Source: a bacterium
GTDB taxonomy: Bacteria > Actinomycetota > Acidimicrobiia > Spongiisociales > Spongiisociaceae
Direction: 5' to 3'
DNA: 62,492 bases
Assembly: GCA_028820935.1 (NCBI GenBank)
Contig: JAPPHZ010000016.1
Location: 1-62,492, forward strand
Below are positions 52,070 to 61,192 of the stretch, in pieces. Numbering within the stretch: position 1 is the first letter of the stretch; each line of letters opens with the position of its first letter. The notes beneath the pieces are model-generated. The model saw only the letters and a list, made by a program, of their open reading frames with translations. It searched no databases and was not told the origin of the DNA. The position numbers and the translations under genes are program-made.

Positions 52070-53137
52070 CTACGGCTCTAAGCCGGCAACCACGAACACG
52101 CGCACCCGCTGCACCCAGTTGGCTTCGTAGTTGCGCGCAGGCAGCGCCTCCATGGGCTGTGCGCGACCCGCGGAATCGACGGCCCTGACCATAAAGTCCA
52201 GCGGACCCACTTCATCCGCCTTGTGTGTCAGGCTCCATGCCCTCCAACTGTATGGCCGCACCTCATCGCCGAGTTCGGTGGGTTGCCAGCTCTGGCCACC
52301 GTCAAAGCTGATATCCACGCTGGTCACGTCACGTTGACCCGCCCATGCAAACCCCGAGATGGGTATGTCCCCGAGGAGGATCCGCTGACCATTCGAAGGG
52401 GACAGGACCAACGACTTCACTCCCATCTCGCGTACCCGCCGTCCGGCTTGCAAGCCCGCATCCGTCCACTGGGCCCTGTACTTGTGATCGTCGTAGAAAT
52501 GGCCGAGCGGTGTGGTTCTTGCCTCGATAGACCTGAGCCACTTCACGGAATCCATGCCGTACCAACCCGGCACTATCAGCCGGACCGGGAACCCATGCTC
52601 TCGAGGTAGGGGCTCACCGTTCATCTCGTAGACGAGCAGCGTATCGCCGTCAAGAACCTTGGCTCTGGGAATGCTCCTTGTGTAGCAGTCGATCGGGACC
52701 GGCTCGTCGGGATCCTCACCGCCGTCATAGCCTCGAAAGACGAACTCCGTGACCTCCGGTGGGATCTCGTCCTCGAACAAGGCCGCGACCGGAACGCCTC
52801 GCCAGACTGCCGTCCCCACCATGGTCCTCATATGGTGTTGCTGCCGGTCGGCACCCCTGCCGTAGCCGCCATTGCCAGCACACTCCAGCGTCACGGTCAG
52901 GGACTTTGATGGGAGGCTTCCGAGGTCGGCGAGCGAGACGGCCGTGTCCCGGACACCGACTCCTGTCAGATGCAGACGCCACTCATCCGCAGGTATAACG
53001 GGCCGGTCTACGAAGTGGTCCCGCACGAAGAACCGACGGTTCGGAGTGATGAACTCGCCCAGTTGTGACACCCGCGGCTGGCTGAGCTCTGCCCTTACTC
53101 GAGAGACCATCAAGCCGTCGCTGGAGCTAGTAGACAT
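52070..53137 (-). CDS. Sulfite-oxidase-fold molybdopterin oxidoreductase
   Basis: The 355-residue protein contains the sulfite oxidase molybdenum domain, with Cys86 in LECAGNGG as the Mo ligand, FPVRLIVPGWYGMDSVKWL, and the C-terminal dimerisation domain (GFAWAGQRDVTSVDISFDGGQSW, YSWRAWS). There is no Tat signal, haem domain or cytoplasmic partner in view. It may oxidise sulfite or a sulfoxide-type substrate, or act on another anion. ATG 53137 has a perfect GGAGG (53146-53150) 8 nt upstream; an ATG at 53152 is less well placed. It overlaps the end of the SDR gene, so the two are coupled. Confidence 0.85.
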   Translation of the reverse strand: MSTSSSDGLMVSRVRAELSQPRVSQLGEFITPNRRFFVRDHFVDRPVIPADEWRLHLTGVGVRDTAVSLADLGSLPSKSLTVTLECAGNGGYGRGADRQQHHMRTMVGTAVWRGVPVAALFEDEIPPEVTEFVFRGYDGGEDPDEPVPIDCYTRSIPRAKVLDGDTLLVYEMNGEPLPREHGFPVRLIVPGWYGMDSVKWLRSIEARTTPLGHFYDDHKYRAQWTDAGLQAGRRVREMGVKSLVLSPSNGQRILLGDIPISGFAWAGQRDVTSVDISFDGGQSWQPTELGDEVRPYSWRAWSLTHKADEVGPLDFMVRAVDSAGRAQPMEALPARNYEANWVQRVRVFVVAGLEP

Positions 53138-53825
53138 CCAGAGAGCCTCCATGCATGGCGATCATGCCATGCCGGATGGTCCACAGGGCCAGTTCTGCGA
53201 TCCCGCCGGCTGATATAGAACGAGCCCGACGATGCCGGTACTCCTCACGCTCTTCGGCGGTCAGCATCGGAGTGGCGAAGTCGGTGTCCACGAGACCGGG
53301 ACTTATCGCCACGATCCGGAAGGAGTCGCCCTTGAAGTCCTTGGCTACCTGCTTGCACAGCCCCAACAGGCCGGCCTTCGCAACACTGTAAGCGAACCGA
53401 TCCGCAGCGCCGAGAGCGCCGGCTCCGGACGCAATGTGGATGATCCCGGCCCATGAACAAGCTCCGGACTGGAGCAGGCGAACTAGTCCCTGGGTGATGA
53501 GGTAGGCCGATCGGAGGTTGATGTTGATGACCCGATCGAACTCCTCGGGCGCCACGTCCGCAACCGTGCCCCGACTCGGCACCCCCACAGCGTTCACAAC
53601 CGCCACGCTTCCCCCGTTTGCGTACCGGAGCGCGCCCGCGAGCCCCTCCTGTACTTCAACCGGATCGCATGCGTCCAGTTCGAGGACTTCGAACTCGCCG
53701 TCCGCCCGGGGGGCCTTGTCGTAGCCGACGACCCGGAACGACTGGTTCCGAGCCAGATCGGTAACCGCCCTGCCCATACCGCCTGCCGCGCCGAACACGA
53801 CGATGAGGTCGGGGGTCACAACCAT
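53127..53825 (-). CDS. Short-chain dehydrogenase/reductase
   Basis: This 232-residue SDR has the nucleotide-binding glycine motif VFGAAGGMGRAV (10-21), VNAVG as the stabilising NAG-like segment, catalytic Ser133, Tyr146 and Lys150 (YSVAK), and ISPGLVDTDF. The substrate cannot be told. GGAGTTGAG precedes ATG 53825. Its 3' end overlaps the molybdopterin enzyme gene by 11 nt, an arrangement that suggests consecutive oxidation steps in the peptide/amide-catabolic operon. Confidence 0.88.
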   Translation of the reverse strand: MVVTPDLIVVFGAAGGMGRAVTDLARNQSFRVVGYDKAPRADGEFEVLELDACDPVEVQEGLAGALRYANGGSVAVVNAVGVPSRGTVADVAPEEFDRVININLRSAYLITQGLVRLLQSGACSWAGIIHIASGAGALGAADRFAYSVAKAGLLGLCKQVAKDFKGDSFRIVAISPGLVDTDFATPMLTAEEREEYRHRRARSISAGGIAELALWTIRHGMIAMHGGSLDVY

Positions 53826-53853
53826 CTCAACTCCTCGAGGCCGGAGTCCGCGT

Positions 53854-54720
53854 TCAGATGAGGGAGCCCGAGCCGGCGCGATTGCGGAGGACGGTCAGGA
53901 CTTCGCTGTCGATCGAGTCGCCGTGAAAGCGTCCGGACAGGTACTCGTCGATGGCCCACGCTTCCAACGCTGCAACGACCGCGTCGTCGGCAGAGGTCTT
54001 CGGCGGATATCCGATCCGGTCCAGCAACACCGCTATCTCACCCAGCACCTCTCCCTCGAGTGGAATCGCGCCGGGCCCATCACTCTGGACCAGGTGAACC
54101 GCTCGGATATCGGAAAGGCGTATCAACTCTAGGACCGGATCGTGGTGGTCATCGACCCTGAGGTTCGTGTACTCGTCGCTGGCGCCTTCTTCGTAGGCGC
54201 CCTCTTCGGTAACGATCAGGATCGCAGAACTCTGGCGCCCTCTCCTGTCGCCACCGGCGCGATCACCGGCCAGCAGCGCCGCAAGCATCCGGCGCTCGAG
54301 TTCCTCCGATTCGTCGGTTGCCAGCCAAGCCCTTTCCATCGCGGCGATCACACCCGGACCGGAAAGGAAGTTCCCTTGAATGGCGTAGCCATCACCCACT
54401 GCATGGCCGGCCCAACCGTTGCAGTCCTCTCCGGTATGGCTGCTGGCGCCCCCCATCGCGTCCACAACCCCCAGCTGCCGGTACTGTTGCTGGTCGTCGT
54501 CTTTCACAAGATCCCTCACGACTTCCTCTGCTGAGGCCCCGGAACTAAGAAGGGCGAGTCCGCGTTCCCGGTACGTGAGATTACATTTTGCCTGGGTAGC
54601 GATCGCACCTACGTTCACTTTGGCGGCAGGTACGGCTCGTCCGACGGCAAGACATCTCGACGCCACCGCAGACCCCCACCACGCACCATCTGCGCTGCGA
54701 GCAACTATGGAAAACGTCAC
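53854..54720 (-). CDS. DUF1028-family protein
   Basis: This 288-residue protein matches DUF1028. TFSIVARSADGAWWGSAVASRCLAVGRAVP at the N-terminus, GAIATQA, and a middle segment HTGEDCNGWAGHAVGDGYAIQGNFL are all diagnostic. The family has an Ntn-hydrolase-like character and is often found with amidohydrolases and peptide transporters, as here; its reaction is not established. I chose GTG 54720 because homologues begin at TFSIVAR; the 20 codons upstream are unconserved. It ends 28 bp before the SDR gene. Confidence 0.82.
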   Translation of the reverse strand: MTFSIVARSADGAWWGSAVASRCLAVGRAVPAAKVNVGAIATQAKCNLTYRERGLALLSSGASAEEVVRDLVKDDDQQQYRQLGVVDAMGGASSHTGEDCNGWAGHAVGDGYAIQGNFLSGPGVIAAMERAWLATDESEELERRMLAALLAGDRAGGDRRGRQSSAILIVTEEGAYEEGASDEYTNLRVDDHHDPVLELIRLSDIRAVHLVQSDGPGAIPLEGEVLGEIAVLLDRIGYPPKTSADDAVVAALEAWAIDEYLSGRFHGDSIDSEVLTVLRNRAGSGSLI

Positions 54721-54790
54721 CGCTTCGACGCTAGCACGGCTGGACGTTGCCAGCTTTGCCCAGACGAGATACTTGCTCACGTGTCACGGC

Positions 54791-54894
54791 TAGGAGGGTG
54801 CTGAAAAAGACGGGGATTGGTTGGCACGCGGTGTTTTGAACTGGGGTTTTGTTCCGGCAATCGGACCAACTGGACCTTTTTCAGTACCCTCCTA
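54791..54894. mobile_element. MITE-like element with 19-bp terminal inverted repeats
   Basis: TAGGAGGGTGCTGAAAAAG at 54791-54809 is repeated inverted at 54876-54894 (one mismatch in 19). The 104-bp interior has no coding capacity. The ends resemble those of IS families with GGAGGGTACTGAAAAAG-type termini. The right end contributes the TAG stop codon of the DUF885 gene. Confidence 0.7.
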
Positions 54895-56547
54895 CGTTCC
54901 GGGTCTCTGATCTCTGTCTCCCGTTAACTCTTCCGCCAGGAAGGAAAGCGGGACAGAGCCGTACGACAGCAGTCGATCATGGAAACTCCTCAACGAGGTG
55001 CCGGTACCGCACCGTGCTCGCAGATCATGTATGGCGGTCCGACCCATGAGGTAGGACGAAGGGTACGTCGGATTGTTATACCTGATGTATCTGGTGATCT
55101 CGCCTTCAGCCATATGCCGATCAAGAGCGACCTCTTCCTCCAAGAGCCTGGTCGCTTCAGCCAGGCTCATATTCCTCGTATGGAGGCCTGTATCGATGAC
55201 CACGCGAACGGAACGCCAGAGGGCATTACGCAGCTTGAAGATCTTGACCGCCGGGTCGTCGAACAGGCCGGTCTCGTCCAACAGATCCTCCGTGTAGAGG
55301 CCCCAACCCTCGGTAAAGAGTGGAGACACGAAGTACGTACGAATCGGCGACGCCTTCGTCGCCAACTTGTGATGGACTCGCTGGAGATGGTGTCCGGGAT
55401 AAGTCTCGTGGCCTGCGATCGATTCGCAGAACGCATAGCAGTTATCTCGCATGTGCTGGGACCGGCGGTGGGAAGGCGCGTCCGGATCGATGGGCGTGAT
55501 CAGCCATTCGCTGACCAGACCGGGTTCGAAGTTAGGGCTTGGTGACATGACAGCAATCGGCAAGCCGACCCGCAAGTAGTCGGGCAGCCATCGGACGTGA
55601 CACACCTCGTCGTCGGGTATCGAGATCAGATCCTTGTCCACGCAGTGAACACGAGCTCGCTCCATCTCGTTTGCGTAGGCATCGGCAAACCCCTCCGGGC
55701 GGGGATGGCGCTCCTTGACCCGGCTCACCTGTTCGGTCCAGTGAGTGTCCGGGTCCAGGGCTCCGGCGTAGTCCTCCAATCGAGCACGATCCCCCTCCAC
55801 TTGGTCCCTCCCCCACTCGAACAGCTCGGAGTGGTCGAGCGGGACGCCGTGATACGTGCGGAGGAGGAAGTCGAAGTACGCCGTACCTGCCCGGAAGCTC
55901 CCGCCAGCTGTGCCTCGGATCTCACTCATTGATCCGGAGAACGCTGCCACGGCGTCTGCCGCTCTCCGGGCAGCAGCCGAAAGCTGAGACGCTATGCAGC
56001 CTTCCAGCTGACTCGCGAACACCGGGACCGATGTCCCGAAGAACGTCTGGAGGCCGTCGGCCACCCTGATGGTCATATCGACGTACGGCTCGGGAAAGTC
56101 CGATGGCACGATGAGGCGCTGTACCGATGCCAGATACGCAGGGATTGCCTCGAGCCTCGTGAGAAGGGATTCGGCCCGCTCCTGGACGGCCGCGAACGGC
56201 CGCTGCATGAGCACGGAGGCCCCGGTGCCGAGTCGTTCCAGATGCCAGTACGGCGCCCGCTCCCAGAACCGTGTCTCTACCAGTTGGCGTGCCTTCACTT
56301 TGGCATCGACGATGGCGACGGACGCATCTAGTTGGCTGGAGAAGGGCAAGGAGGAAAGGTCGACGCTCTCCAGACGAGCGACGAATCCATGCAGATCTCT
56401 CAGGTAGTCATCAGCGACCTCGGGTCCGAACATGCCGAGTTCCGAGTCCCACGTGTGTACGCCCAACTGCGTGGCCGCCACCGGATCGGCTCGGAGCACC
56501 GTCTGCACATAGTCGGCAATGACCTGATCTAGCGTTTCCGTCAACAA
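54892..56547 (-). CDS. DUF885-family peptidase-like protein
   Basis: The 551-residue protein is a DUF885 member, a family of predicted zinc-dependent peptidases of helical structure. The active-site region HETYPGHHLQ has His380, Glu381 and His386, and EGWGLYTE (413-420) provides the further conserved Glu. Earlier segments such as YHGVPLDHSELFEWG and VCHVRWLPDYLR are typical. It would hydrolyse a peptide or amide in the cytoplasm (no signal peptide). The stop codon (54892-54894) is the outermost TAG of the adjacent MITE-like element, so the original C-terminus may have been slightly different. Confidence 0.85.
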   Translation of the reverse strand: MLTETLDQVIADYVQTVLRADPVAATQLGVHTWDSELGMFGPEVADDYLRDLHGFVARLESVDLSSLPFSSQLDASVAIVDAKVKARQLVETRFWERAPYWHLERLGTGASVLMQRPFAAVQERAESLLTRLEAIPAYLASVQRLIVPSDFPEPYVDMTIRVADGLQTFFGTSVPVFASQLEGCIASQLSAAARRAADAVAAFSGSMSEIRGTAGGSFRAGTAYFDFLLRTYHGVPLDHSELFEWGRDQVEGDRARLEDYAGALDPDTHWTEQVSRVKERHPRPEGFADAYANEMERARVHCVDKDLISIPDDEVCHVRWLPDYLRVGLPIAVMSPSPNFEPGLVSEWLITPIDPDAPSHRRSQHMRDNCYAFCESIAGHETYPGHHLQRVHHKLATKASPIRTYFVSPLFTEGWGLYTEDLLDETGLFDDPAVKIFKLRNALWRSVRVVIDTGLHTRNMSLAEATRLLEEEVALDRHMAEGEITRYIRYNNPTYPSSYLMGRTAIHDLRARCGTGTSLRSFHDRLLSYGSVPLSFLAEELTGDRDQRPGT

Positions 56548-56595
56548 GACCTCACAGTTGGAGACCGCGAGCCGCGGCCGGATCTTCGTGCCTAG

Positions 56596-57453
56596 CTAGA
56601 GGCCGAGAATCCGTGCGGCGTTCTCTCCCAGAGCCCGATTGAGTATCTCGTCCGAGTCGAATGGCAGCGCTCGGAACTGCTCGACACTCTGCCCGAAGGG
56701 CCTCACCGGGTAGCTGCTACCGAACAGCAGGTTGTAGCTCATGAAGTAGTTCGCCGATCTCACGTACTCGTGAGCGCCGGGAGTGTTGGGCATGTTCAGA
56801 TAGAAGTCCGGTATCAGGTGGACGTTGTTGGTCTGGAAGACCACGCTGCAGGCCAGTGTGGTCCAGGGCCAATTGGCATGTGGTACCACGATTGTCAGGT
56901 CTCGGAAAGCGAGCGCCACACGCTGGACGTGGATAGGGTGGCAGTACGACATGTCCGGACCCAGGAAGATGCTGCTGGTGAGGGACACGATGAGGCCGAG
57001 ATCACTGCATAACTGGTACAGCGGCATCAATTGCGGGTCATCGTTATGCAATGGCGGATCAGAGAACCCGTTGTCGAAGGAAATGCCCCGGAGTCCTAGA
57101 CTGTGGCACTTCTCGATCTCTTCCAGAGCTTCCTCGCCTCGGGAGCCATCCACACCCCCGAAGCCGACGAACCGCCCGGGATACTCCTCGACTATCGCTG
57201 CGACCGTCTCGCTGCTGACGCTGCCAAAGGGTGGTGGTGACTGCCGGCCGTGGACGACGCCTACGTCGATACCCCCCTCATCCATTTCTGAAATGAGATG
57301 GGTCATGGATAGCTCAGAACGCGACTTGTATTCCGGCAAGTCGAGCGAGAGGCCGTGCTGCGTGACAGGATCCGGGTTGGGGTCGCGAGGGCTGAAGATG
57401 TGCAGATCCTTGAAGCCCCTGTAGGGGGGTCGTATCCTAAAGTCGACAATCAT
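56596..57453 (-). CDS. Amidohydrolase-2-family metal-dependent hydrolase
   Basis: The 285-residue protein belongs to the amidohydrolase-2 (ACMSD-like) TIM-barrel family: IVDFRIRPP at the N-terminus, LISEMDEGGIDVGVVHGRQ, GRFVGFGGVDG, GISFDNGF, and LLFGSSYPVRPF with the late metal-site region. The usual first HxH metal motif is replaced by FRIRPP, so metal binding may be altered or absent, as in some decarboxylase/hydratase relatives. ATG 57453 is preferred because conserved sequence begins there. It is probably co-transcribed with the neighbouring amidohydrolase and DUF885 genes. Confidence 0.8.
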   Translation of the reverse strand: MIVDFRIRPPYRGFKDLHIFSPRDPNPDPVTQHGLSLDLPEYKSRSELSMTHLISEMDEGGIDVGVVHGRQSPPPFGSVSSETVAAIVEEYPGRFVGFGGVDGSRGEEALEEIEKCHSLGLRGISFDNGFSDPPLHNDDPQLMPLYQLCSDLGLIVSLTSSIFLGPDMSYCHPIHVQRVALAFRDLTIVVPHANWPWTTLACSVVFQTNNVHLIPDFYLNMPNTPGAHEYVRSANYFMSYNLLFGSSYPVRPFGQSVEQFRALPFDSDEILNRALGENAARILGL

Positions 57454-57636
57454 TAGAGATCCTTCCTGCGCCGGCAAGGCCGTACGAATCTGGCTGTGCA
57501 GCCCCAACCGTTGTTTGGTGTGAGGCTACCAGGATGCTCGGTGCTGAGGCCCTGCGTGCGGCCCGTTTCTCACCACGGAAAACCCCTGACGAAAGAGGGT
57601 TGTCGTCTGTTGTGGTGGTTGCCGGACAGGGAACCC

Positions 57637-58857
57637 TCAACGCTTCCAGGACGGCGCCCAGTGATCGCTGCCCTCTCCCCTGAGAACACGGCCGAACGCC
57701 ATAACCAGAACCGGATCACGCAGTACCTTCGGATCATCGAGAGGGGACCCTTCGGTAAGAACGAGGTCGGCGGCGGCACCGGGCTCCGGCAGGCTTTGCG
57801 ACCCGAGACCATTGAGTTCACGACCGCCGATCGTGGCAGCGTGCAGCACGGTCAGCCTGTCGACGCCCACTTCCTCCAGGAGTTCCATCTCCCGGTGCAG
57901 GCGAGGCCCGACCGGGTTCAGGTCCGCGCCGACGGCGATCCGCACGCCGGCTTCCAGGCAGGCCCGGAGGCCCTCCCGGTGCTTCCGGATAGAGGCCGCC
58001 GCCCGATTTGCAGCGTGTGACGGCCACCCGTCTTCAGCTATGAAGGAGGAGTCGTGAGTCACCCCGATCGTAGGCACAAGCCAGGTTGACGATTCCGCCA
58101 TCACAGCAGCTGCCTTCTCGTCCAACGCATAGCCGTGCTCGACCGAACGCCCTCCCAACCTGGAGAATCGCACCGCTTGATCACTCCCACCACAATGGGC
58201 GGCCACGGGAATACCGCGCTGGTTCGCCGTCGCCATCAACGCCTCCAGTTCCTCGTCAGAGAACTGGCCCCCGTCCACGGTCTCGTGCTCGCTGTAGAGG
58301 CCCCCGGTCAGCGACGCCTTGATCCAATGGGCACCACGTGAGATCTGGCGGCGAACAGCCCGTGCCACCTCGGCCGGACCATCCACTGTCAAGAATCCCT
58401 TCATGCGAACGTACTCACGGGGATACGCCACCCCATGGCCACCGGTGGTCTTGAGGGAGCAGCCGGCGCCGCGGAGTCGGAGGCCCGGCGGAACACCCGC
58501 CTCGTAGGCGCGGCTCAGTGCCAGATCGATGTCGTCACACTCCCCGAGCGCTCGCACACCCGTGATGCCCATCCGGGCCGCTTGTGCGAGGTTCACACCC
58601 GCCCGGATGGTACGGGCGGCCGGCGCCTCGAAGTAACCCTGGGCGTCCGGGTCGTACATCAAGCCGCCGACGTGGGCGTGGCAGTCCCACAGGCCGTACA
58701 TTCCCGTCAACCCGGATGCGTCAATTGTCAGGTCTGCTGCTTCGCTCGAGGGCTCCGCTATAACGCCACCACGGACAAGGAGATCCCTCGTGCTGTACTC
58801 GCCCGACGACGTGTCCAGCCAGCTAAGCCCCCTGATCCTTACCGACGATGTCTCCAT
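57637..58857 (-). CDS. Imidazolonepropionase-like amidohydrolase
   Basis: This 406-residue amidohydrolase of the imidazolonepropionase/Xaa-Pro dipeptidase group has the first metal pair in WDCHAHVG, a carboxylated-Lys candidate in HWIKASLTGG, AAHCGG and VEHGYAL for the second metal-site histidines, and the final Asp in VGADLNPVG. It would cleave a cyclic or linear amide, for example a dipeptide. A 183-bp gap separates it from the next hydrolase gene. It is the first catalytic gene after the transporter and split-barrel genes. Confidence 0.88.
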   Translation of the reverse strand: METSSVRIRGLSWLDTSSGEYSTRDLLVRGGVIAEPSSEAADLTIDASGLTGMYGLWDCHAHVGGLMYDPDAQGYFEAPAARTIRAGVNLAQAARMGITGVRALGECDDIDLALSRAYEAGVPPGLRLRGAGCSLKTTGGHGVAYPREYVRMKGFLTVDGPAEVARAVRRQISRGAHWIKASLTGGLYSEHETVDGGQFSDEELEALMATANQRGIPVAAHCGGSDQAVRFSRLGGRSVEHGYALDEKAAAVMAESSTWLVPTIGVTHDSSFIAEDGWPSHAANRAAASIRKHREGLRACLEAGVRIAVGADLNPVGPRLHREMELLEEVGVDRLTVLHAATIGGRELNGLGSQSLPEPGAAADLVLTEGSPLDDPKVLRDPVLVMAFGRVLRGEGSDHWAPSWKR

Positions 58858-58902
58858 CTCTCCACCACCCTCCTTTCCTCGCCCAGCCGGCTACGTCCTA
58901 TA

Positions 58903-59298
58903 TCAGCCGCCGGGCCCCGAAGGAGTCGACAAGGGGCGGATCCGGAGGATGACGCGCTCGCTCTCGATGATGCTGCTGTCGTACAGCCGACCGAAGTACT
59001 TGAAGGCGAGCTTGTCGATGTGTTGCCTGGCCCGGCTTCCCCCAATCGTCTCGATCACTCTTCCCCTGACCTCGACATACTCGTACGGATCGTCGTGCTT
59101 CCAGATCGTCACCGTCACCCGCGGGTCTCTCTGTATGTTCTTGAACTTCTGACGGTGTGTCTCCGTATTGATGAGCAGCACCTCATCATCACAATCGACC
59201 CACATGACCTGAGTGGCCGGATGGCCTCCCGGCAGCATGGTCGTGAGGACCGCGAAATTCGGACCCTCTGCGAACTCCTTCGCCTTCTCGCTAAGCAC
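58903..59298 (-). CDS. PPOX/F420-type split-barrel protein
   Basis: The 131-residue protein has the pyridoxamine-phosphate-oxidase-like split barrel of the short F420- or FMN-binding class: NFAVLTTMLPGGHPATQVMWVD, VLLINTETHRQKFKNIQRDPRVTVTIW and a DIRG-like EVRGRVIE. In actinobacteria such proteins often use F420 to reduce small molecules. It sits between the permease genes and the amidohydrolase, so it may act on the imported compound. Confidence 0.85.
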   Translation of the reverse strand: MLSEKAKEFAEGPNFAVLTTMLPGGHPATQVMWVDCDDEVLLINTETHRQKFKNIQRDPRVTVTIWKHDDPYEYVEVRGRVIETIGGSRARQHIDKLAFKYFGRLYDSSIIESERVILRIRPLSTPSGPGG

Positions 59299-59361
59299 CG
59301 GAGCCGTCTCCCGCTCGAGTAGCCCTGCCCCGCAGAGCCGGCCCCACCTCGCGCTCCATGC

Positions 59362-60261
59362 TCACACCGCCTTGGCAGATCTGCTGTCGAAGGCGTCGCG
59401 CAGGCCGTCACCGACGAAGTTGAAGGCCATCACCGTGAGGAAGATCGCCAGACCCGGGAAGACCGTCAACCACCATGAGATCTGCAGGTATTGCCTCCCG
59501 TCGGCGAGCATCCCGCCCCAACTCGGAGTCGGCGGCTGTGCTCCCAGGCCCAGGTAGCTCAGAGCCGTCTCGAGCAGGATGACGAAGGAGATCGAGAGCG
59601 TGGCGATCACGATCAGCCCGTCGGAGATGTTGGGGATGATATGGCGCACGAATATCCGGACATCGGACGCGCCAGAAGCCAGAGCGGCCTTCACATAGTC
59701 CCTATGTTTGAGCGACAAGACCTGGCCTCTCACGTACCGGGCGGTGGTCCGCCAGTAACTCAGGGCTATGAACAGCACCGTGTGTCCCGTTCCGGCGCCG
59801 AACAGGGCCACGAGCATGATCAGGAGGAAGAGCGGAGGCATCGCCATCAGGAGGTCGACTATCCGCATCAAAGGACCATCGAGCAGGCGGTAGTAGGCCG
59901 CGAGGATGCCGACGGTGGTACCTATGAGGATGATCAGTGCCACCGTGGCGAAGGCGACAAGGAGCGACACCCGTGCGCCGTAGATCATCCGGCTGAAGCT
60001 GTCTCGGCCGAAGGCGTCGGTCCCCAACAAGAACTCACTGCTCGGGGGCTCCAAGCGCCTCGGCAGGTCCTGGACCACAGGATCGTACGGCGCTGCCAGG
60101 GGCGCGAGTATCGCAACGATGATGAGAACGGTGAGAAAGGCCATCGCCACGACCGCGGGACGGTTCCGGCTGTACCGCCATGCGATCCTCCTGAACCGGC
60201 TCCCGGAACGTACCTGACCGTGAGTGGCAGCTGCTGGACTGGCCAAGCGCTCGCTAGACAT
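59362..60261 (-). CDS. Dipeptide-type ABC transporter permease (DppC)
   Basis: This 299-residue DppC-type permease has a long basic N-terminus (to about 30), a transmembrane segment VVAMAFLTVLIIVAILAPL, LLGTDAFGRDSFSRMIYGARVSL and the EAA loop KAALASGASDVRIFVRHIIP. It overlaps the partner permease by 8 nt and is followed at 63 bp by the split-barrel gene. Confidence 0.9.
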   Translation of the reverse strand: MSSERLASPAAATHGQVRSGSRFRRIAWRYSRNRPAVVAMAFLTVLIIVAILAPLAAPYDPVVQDLPRRLEPPSSEFLLGTDAFGRDSFSRMIYGARVSLLVAFATVALIILIGTTVGILAAYYRLLDGPLMRIVDLLMAMPPLFLLIMLVALFGAGTGHTVLFIALSYWRTTARYVRGQVLSLKHRDYVKAALASGASDVRIFVRHIIPNISDGLIVIATLSISFVILLETALSYLGLGAQPPTPSWGGMLADGRQYLQISWWLTVFPGLAIFLTVMAFNFVGDGLRDAFDSRSAKAV

Positions 60262-61192
60262 AACGAATCCTCGGATCGATGTACGTGTACAGGATGTCGA
60301 CGATCAAGCTGAAGATCATCACGAACGCCGCCGTGAAGATGGTCAGGCCCAGGATGACGGGGTAGTCCTGGCGGATCACAGCCTCCCACGCCAGTTGGCC
60401 CAACCCCGGCCAGACGAAGATCGTCTCCACCACGATCACGCCCGAGAGCACTCGAGCCATGGACAAGCCGATGACGGTGACCAAGGGGAGAATGGCTATG
60501 CGCAGAGCATGATGGATCGTGATCCGACTCGGCGTCAATCCCTTGGCCGCGGCGGTCAGGATGTAGTCCTCCGCCAGGGAATCCAGCATGGACGATCGCA
60601 CGACCCGGGCATACCAGGGCACCGCTGAGAGCCCTAGGACGGCCACCGGCATAACAAGGTTGAGGGGGGCCGCGAAGAGGCCTTCGCTTCCGGTCCCGAA
60701 AGCGGGTAGCCATCCCAGGTGTACGGAGAACGTCAGCATGAGCAACAGTGCGAACCAGAAGTCAGGCATCGACAGACCGAACAGGGTGGCGGTCGTTATC
60801 GAATGATCGAGTCTCGAGTTCCGTCTGAGCGCGGAGACCACGCCGGCCGGCACGGCTATCACCACCGAAACGGTCAGCGCGAGCAGCTGCAACTGCAGGG
60901 TGGGCCACAGCCGAGAGAGAATCACCTCTGTGACGCTGACCCCGTATGAGAACGTCTGTCCGAAGTCGCCACGTATCGCGGCCCCCAGCCAGGTGAGGTA
61001 CTGCCTGACCGGAGGTTCGTTCAGCCCGAGCTTCTCGCGAACTGCTTCGGCCTGCTCTTCGGTGTAGTGGTCGGTGAGATAGAAGCTCTCGGGACTGCCG
61101 GGCGCCAGGTGCATCATCGTGAAGATGAAGACGCTCAGCAGGACGAGCAACGGGATGATCTGCGCTATGCGATTGACGATGAAGCGGGTCAT
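60254..61192 (-). CDS. Dipeptide-type ABC transporter permease (DppB)
   Basis: The 312-residue DppB-type permease begins TRFIVNRIAQIIPLLVLLSVFIF, with HLAPGSPESFY and EAA loop sequence TAAAKGLTPSRITIHHALR. ATG 61192 overlaps the ATPase stop by 4 nt, which supports it over longer frames. It forms the channel with the following DppC-type permease. Confidence 0.9.
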   Translation of the reverse strand: MTRFIVNRIAQIIPLLVLLSVFIFTMMHLAPGSPESFYLTDHYTEEQAEAVREKLGLNEPPVRQYLTWLGAAIRGDFGQTFSYGVSVTEVILSRLWPTLQLQLLALTVSVVIAVPAGVVSALRRNSRLDHSITTATLFGLSMPDFWFALLLMLTFSVHLGWLPAFGTGSEGLFAAPLNLVMPVAVLGLSAVPWYARVVRSSMLDSLAEDYILTAAAKGLTPSRITIHHALRIAILPLVTVIGLSMARVLSGVIVVETIFVWPGLGQLAWEAVIRQDYPVILGLTIFTAAFVMIFSLIVDILYTYIDPRIRYV

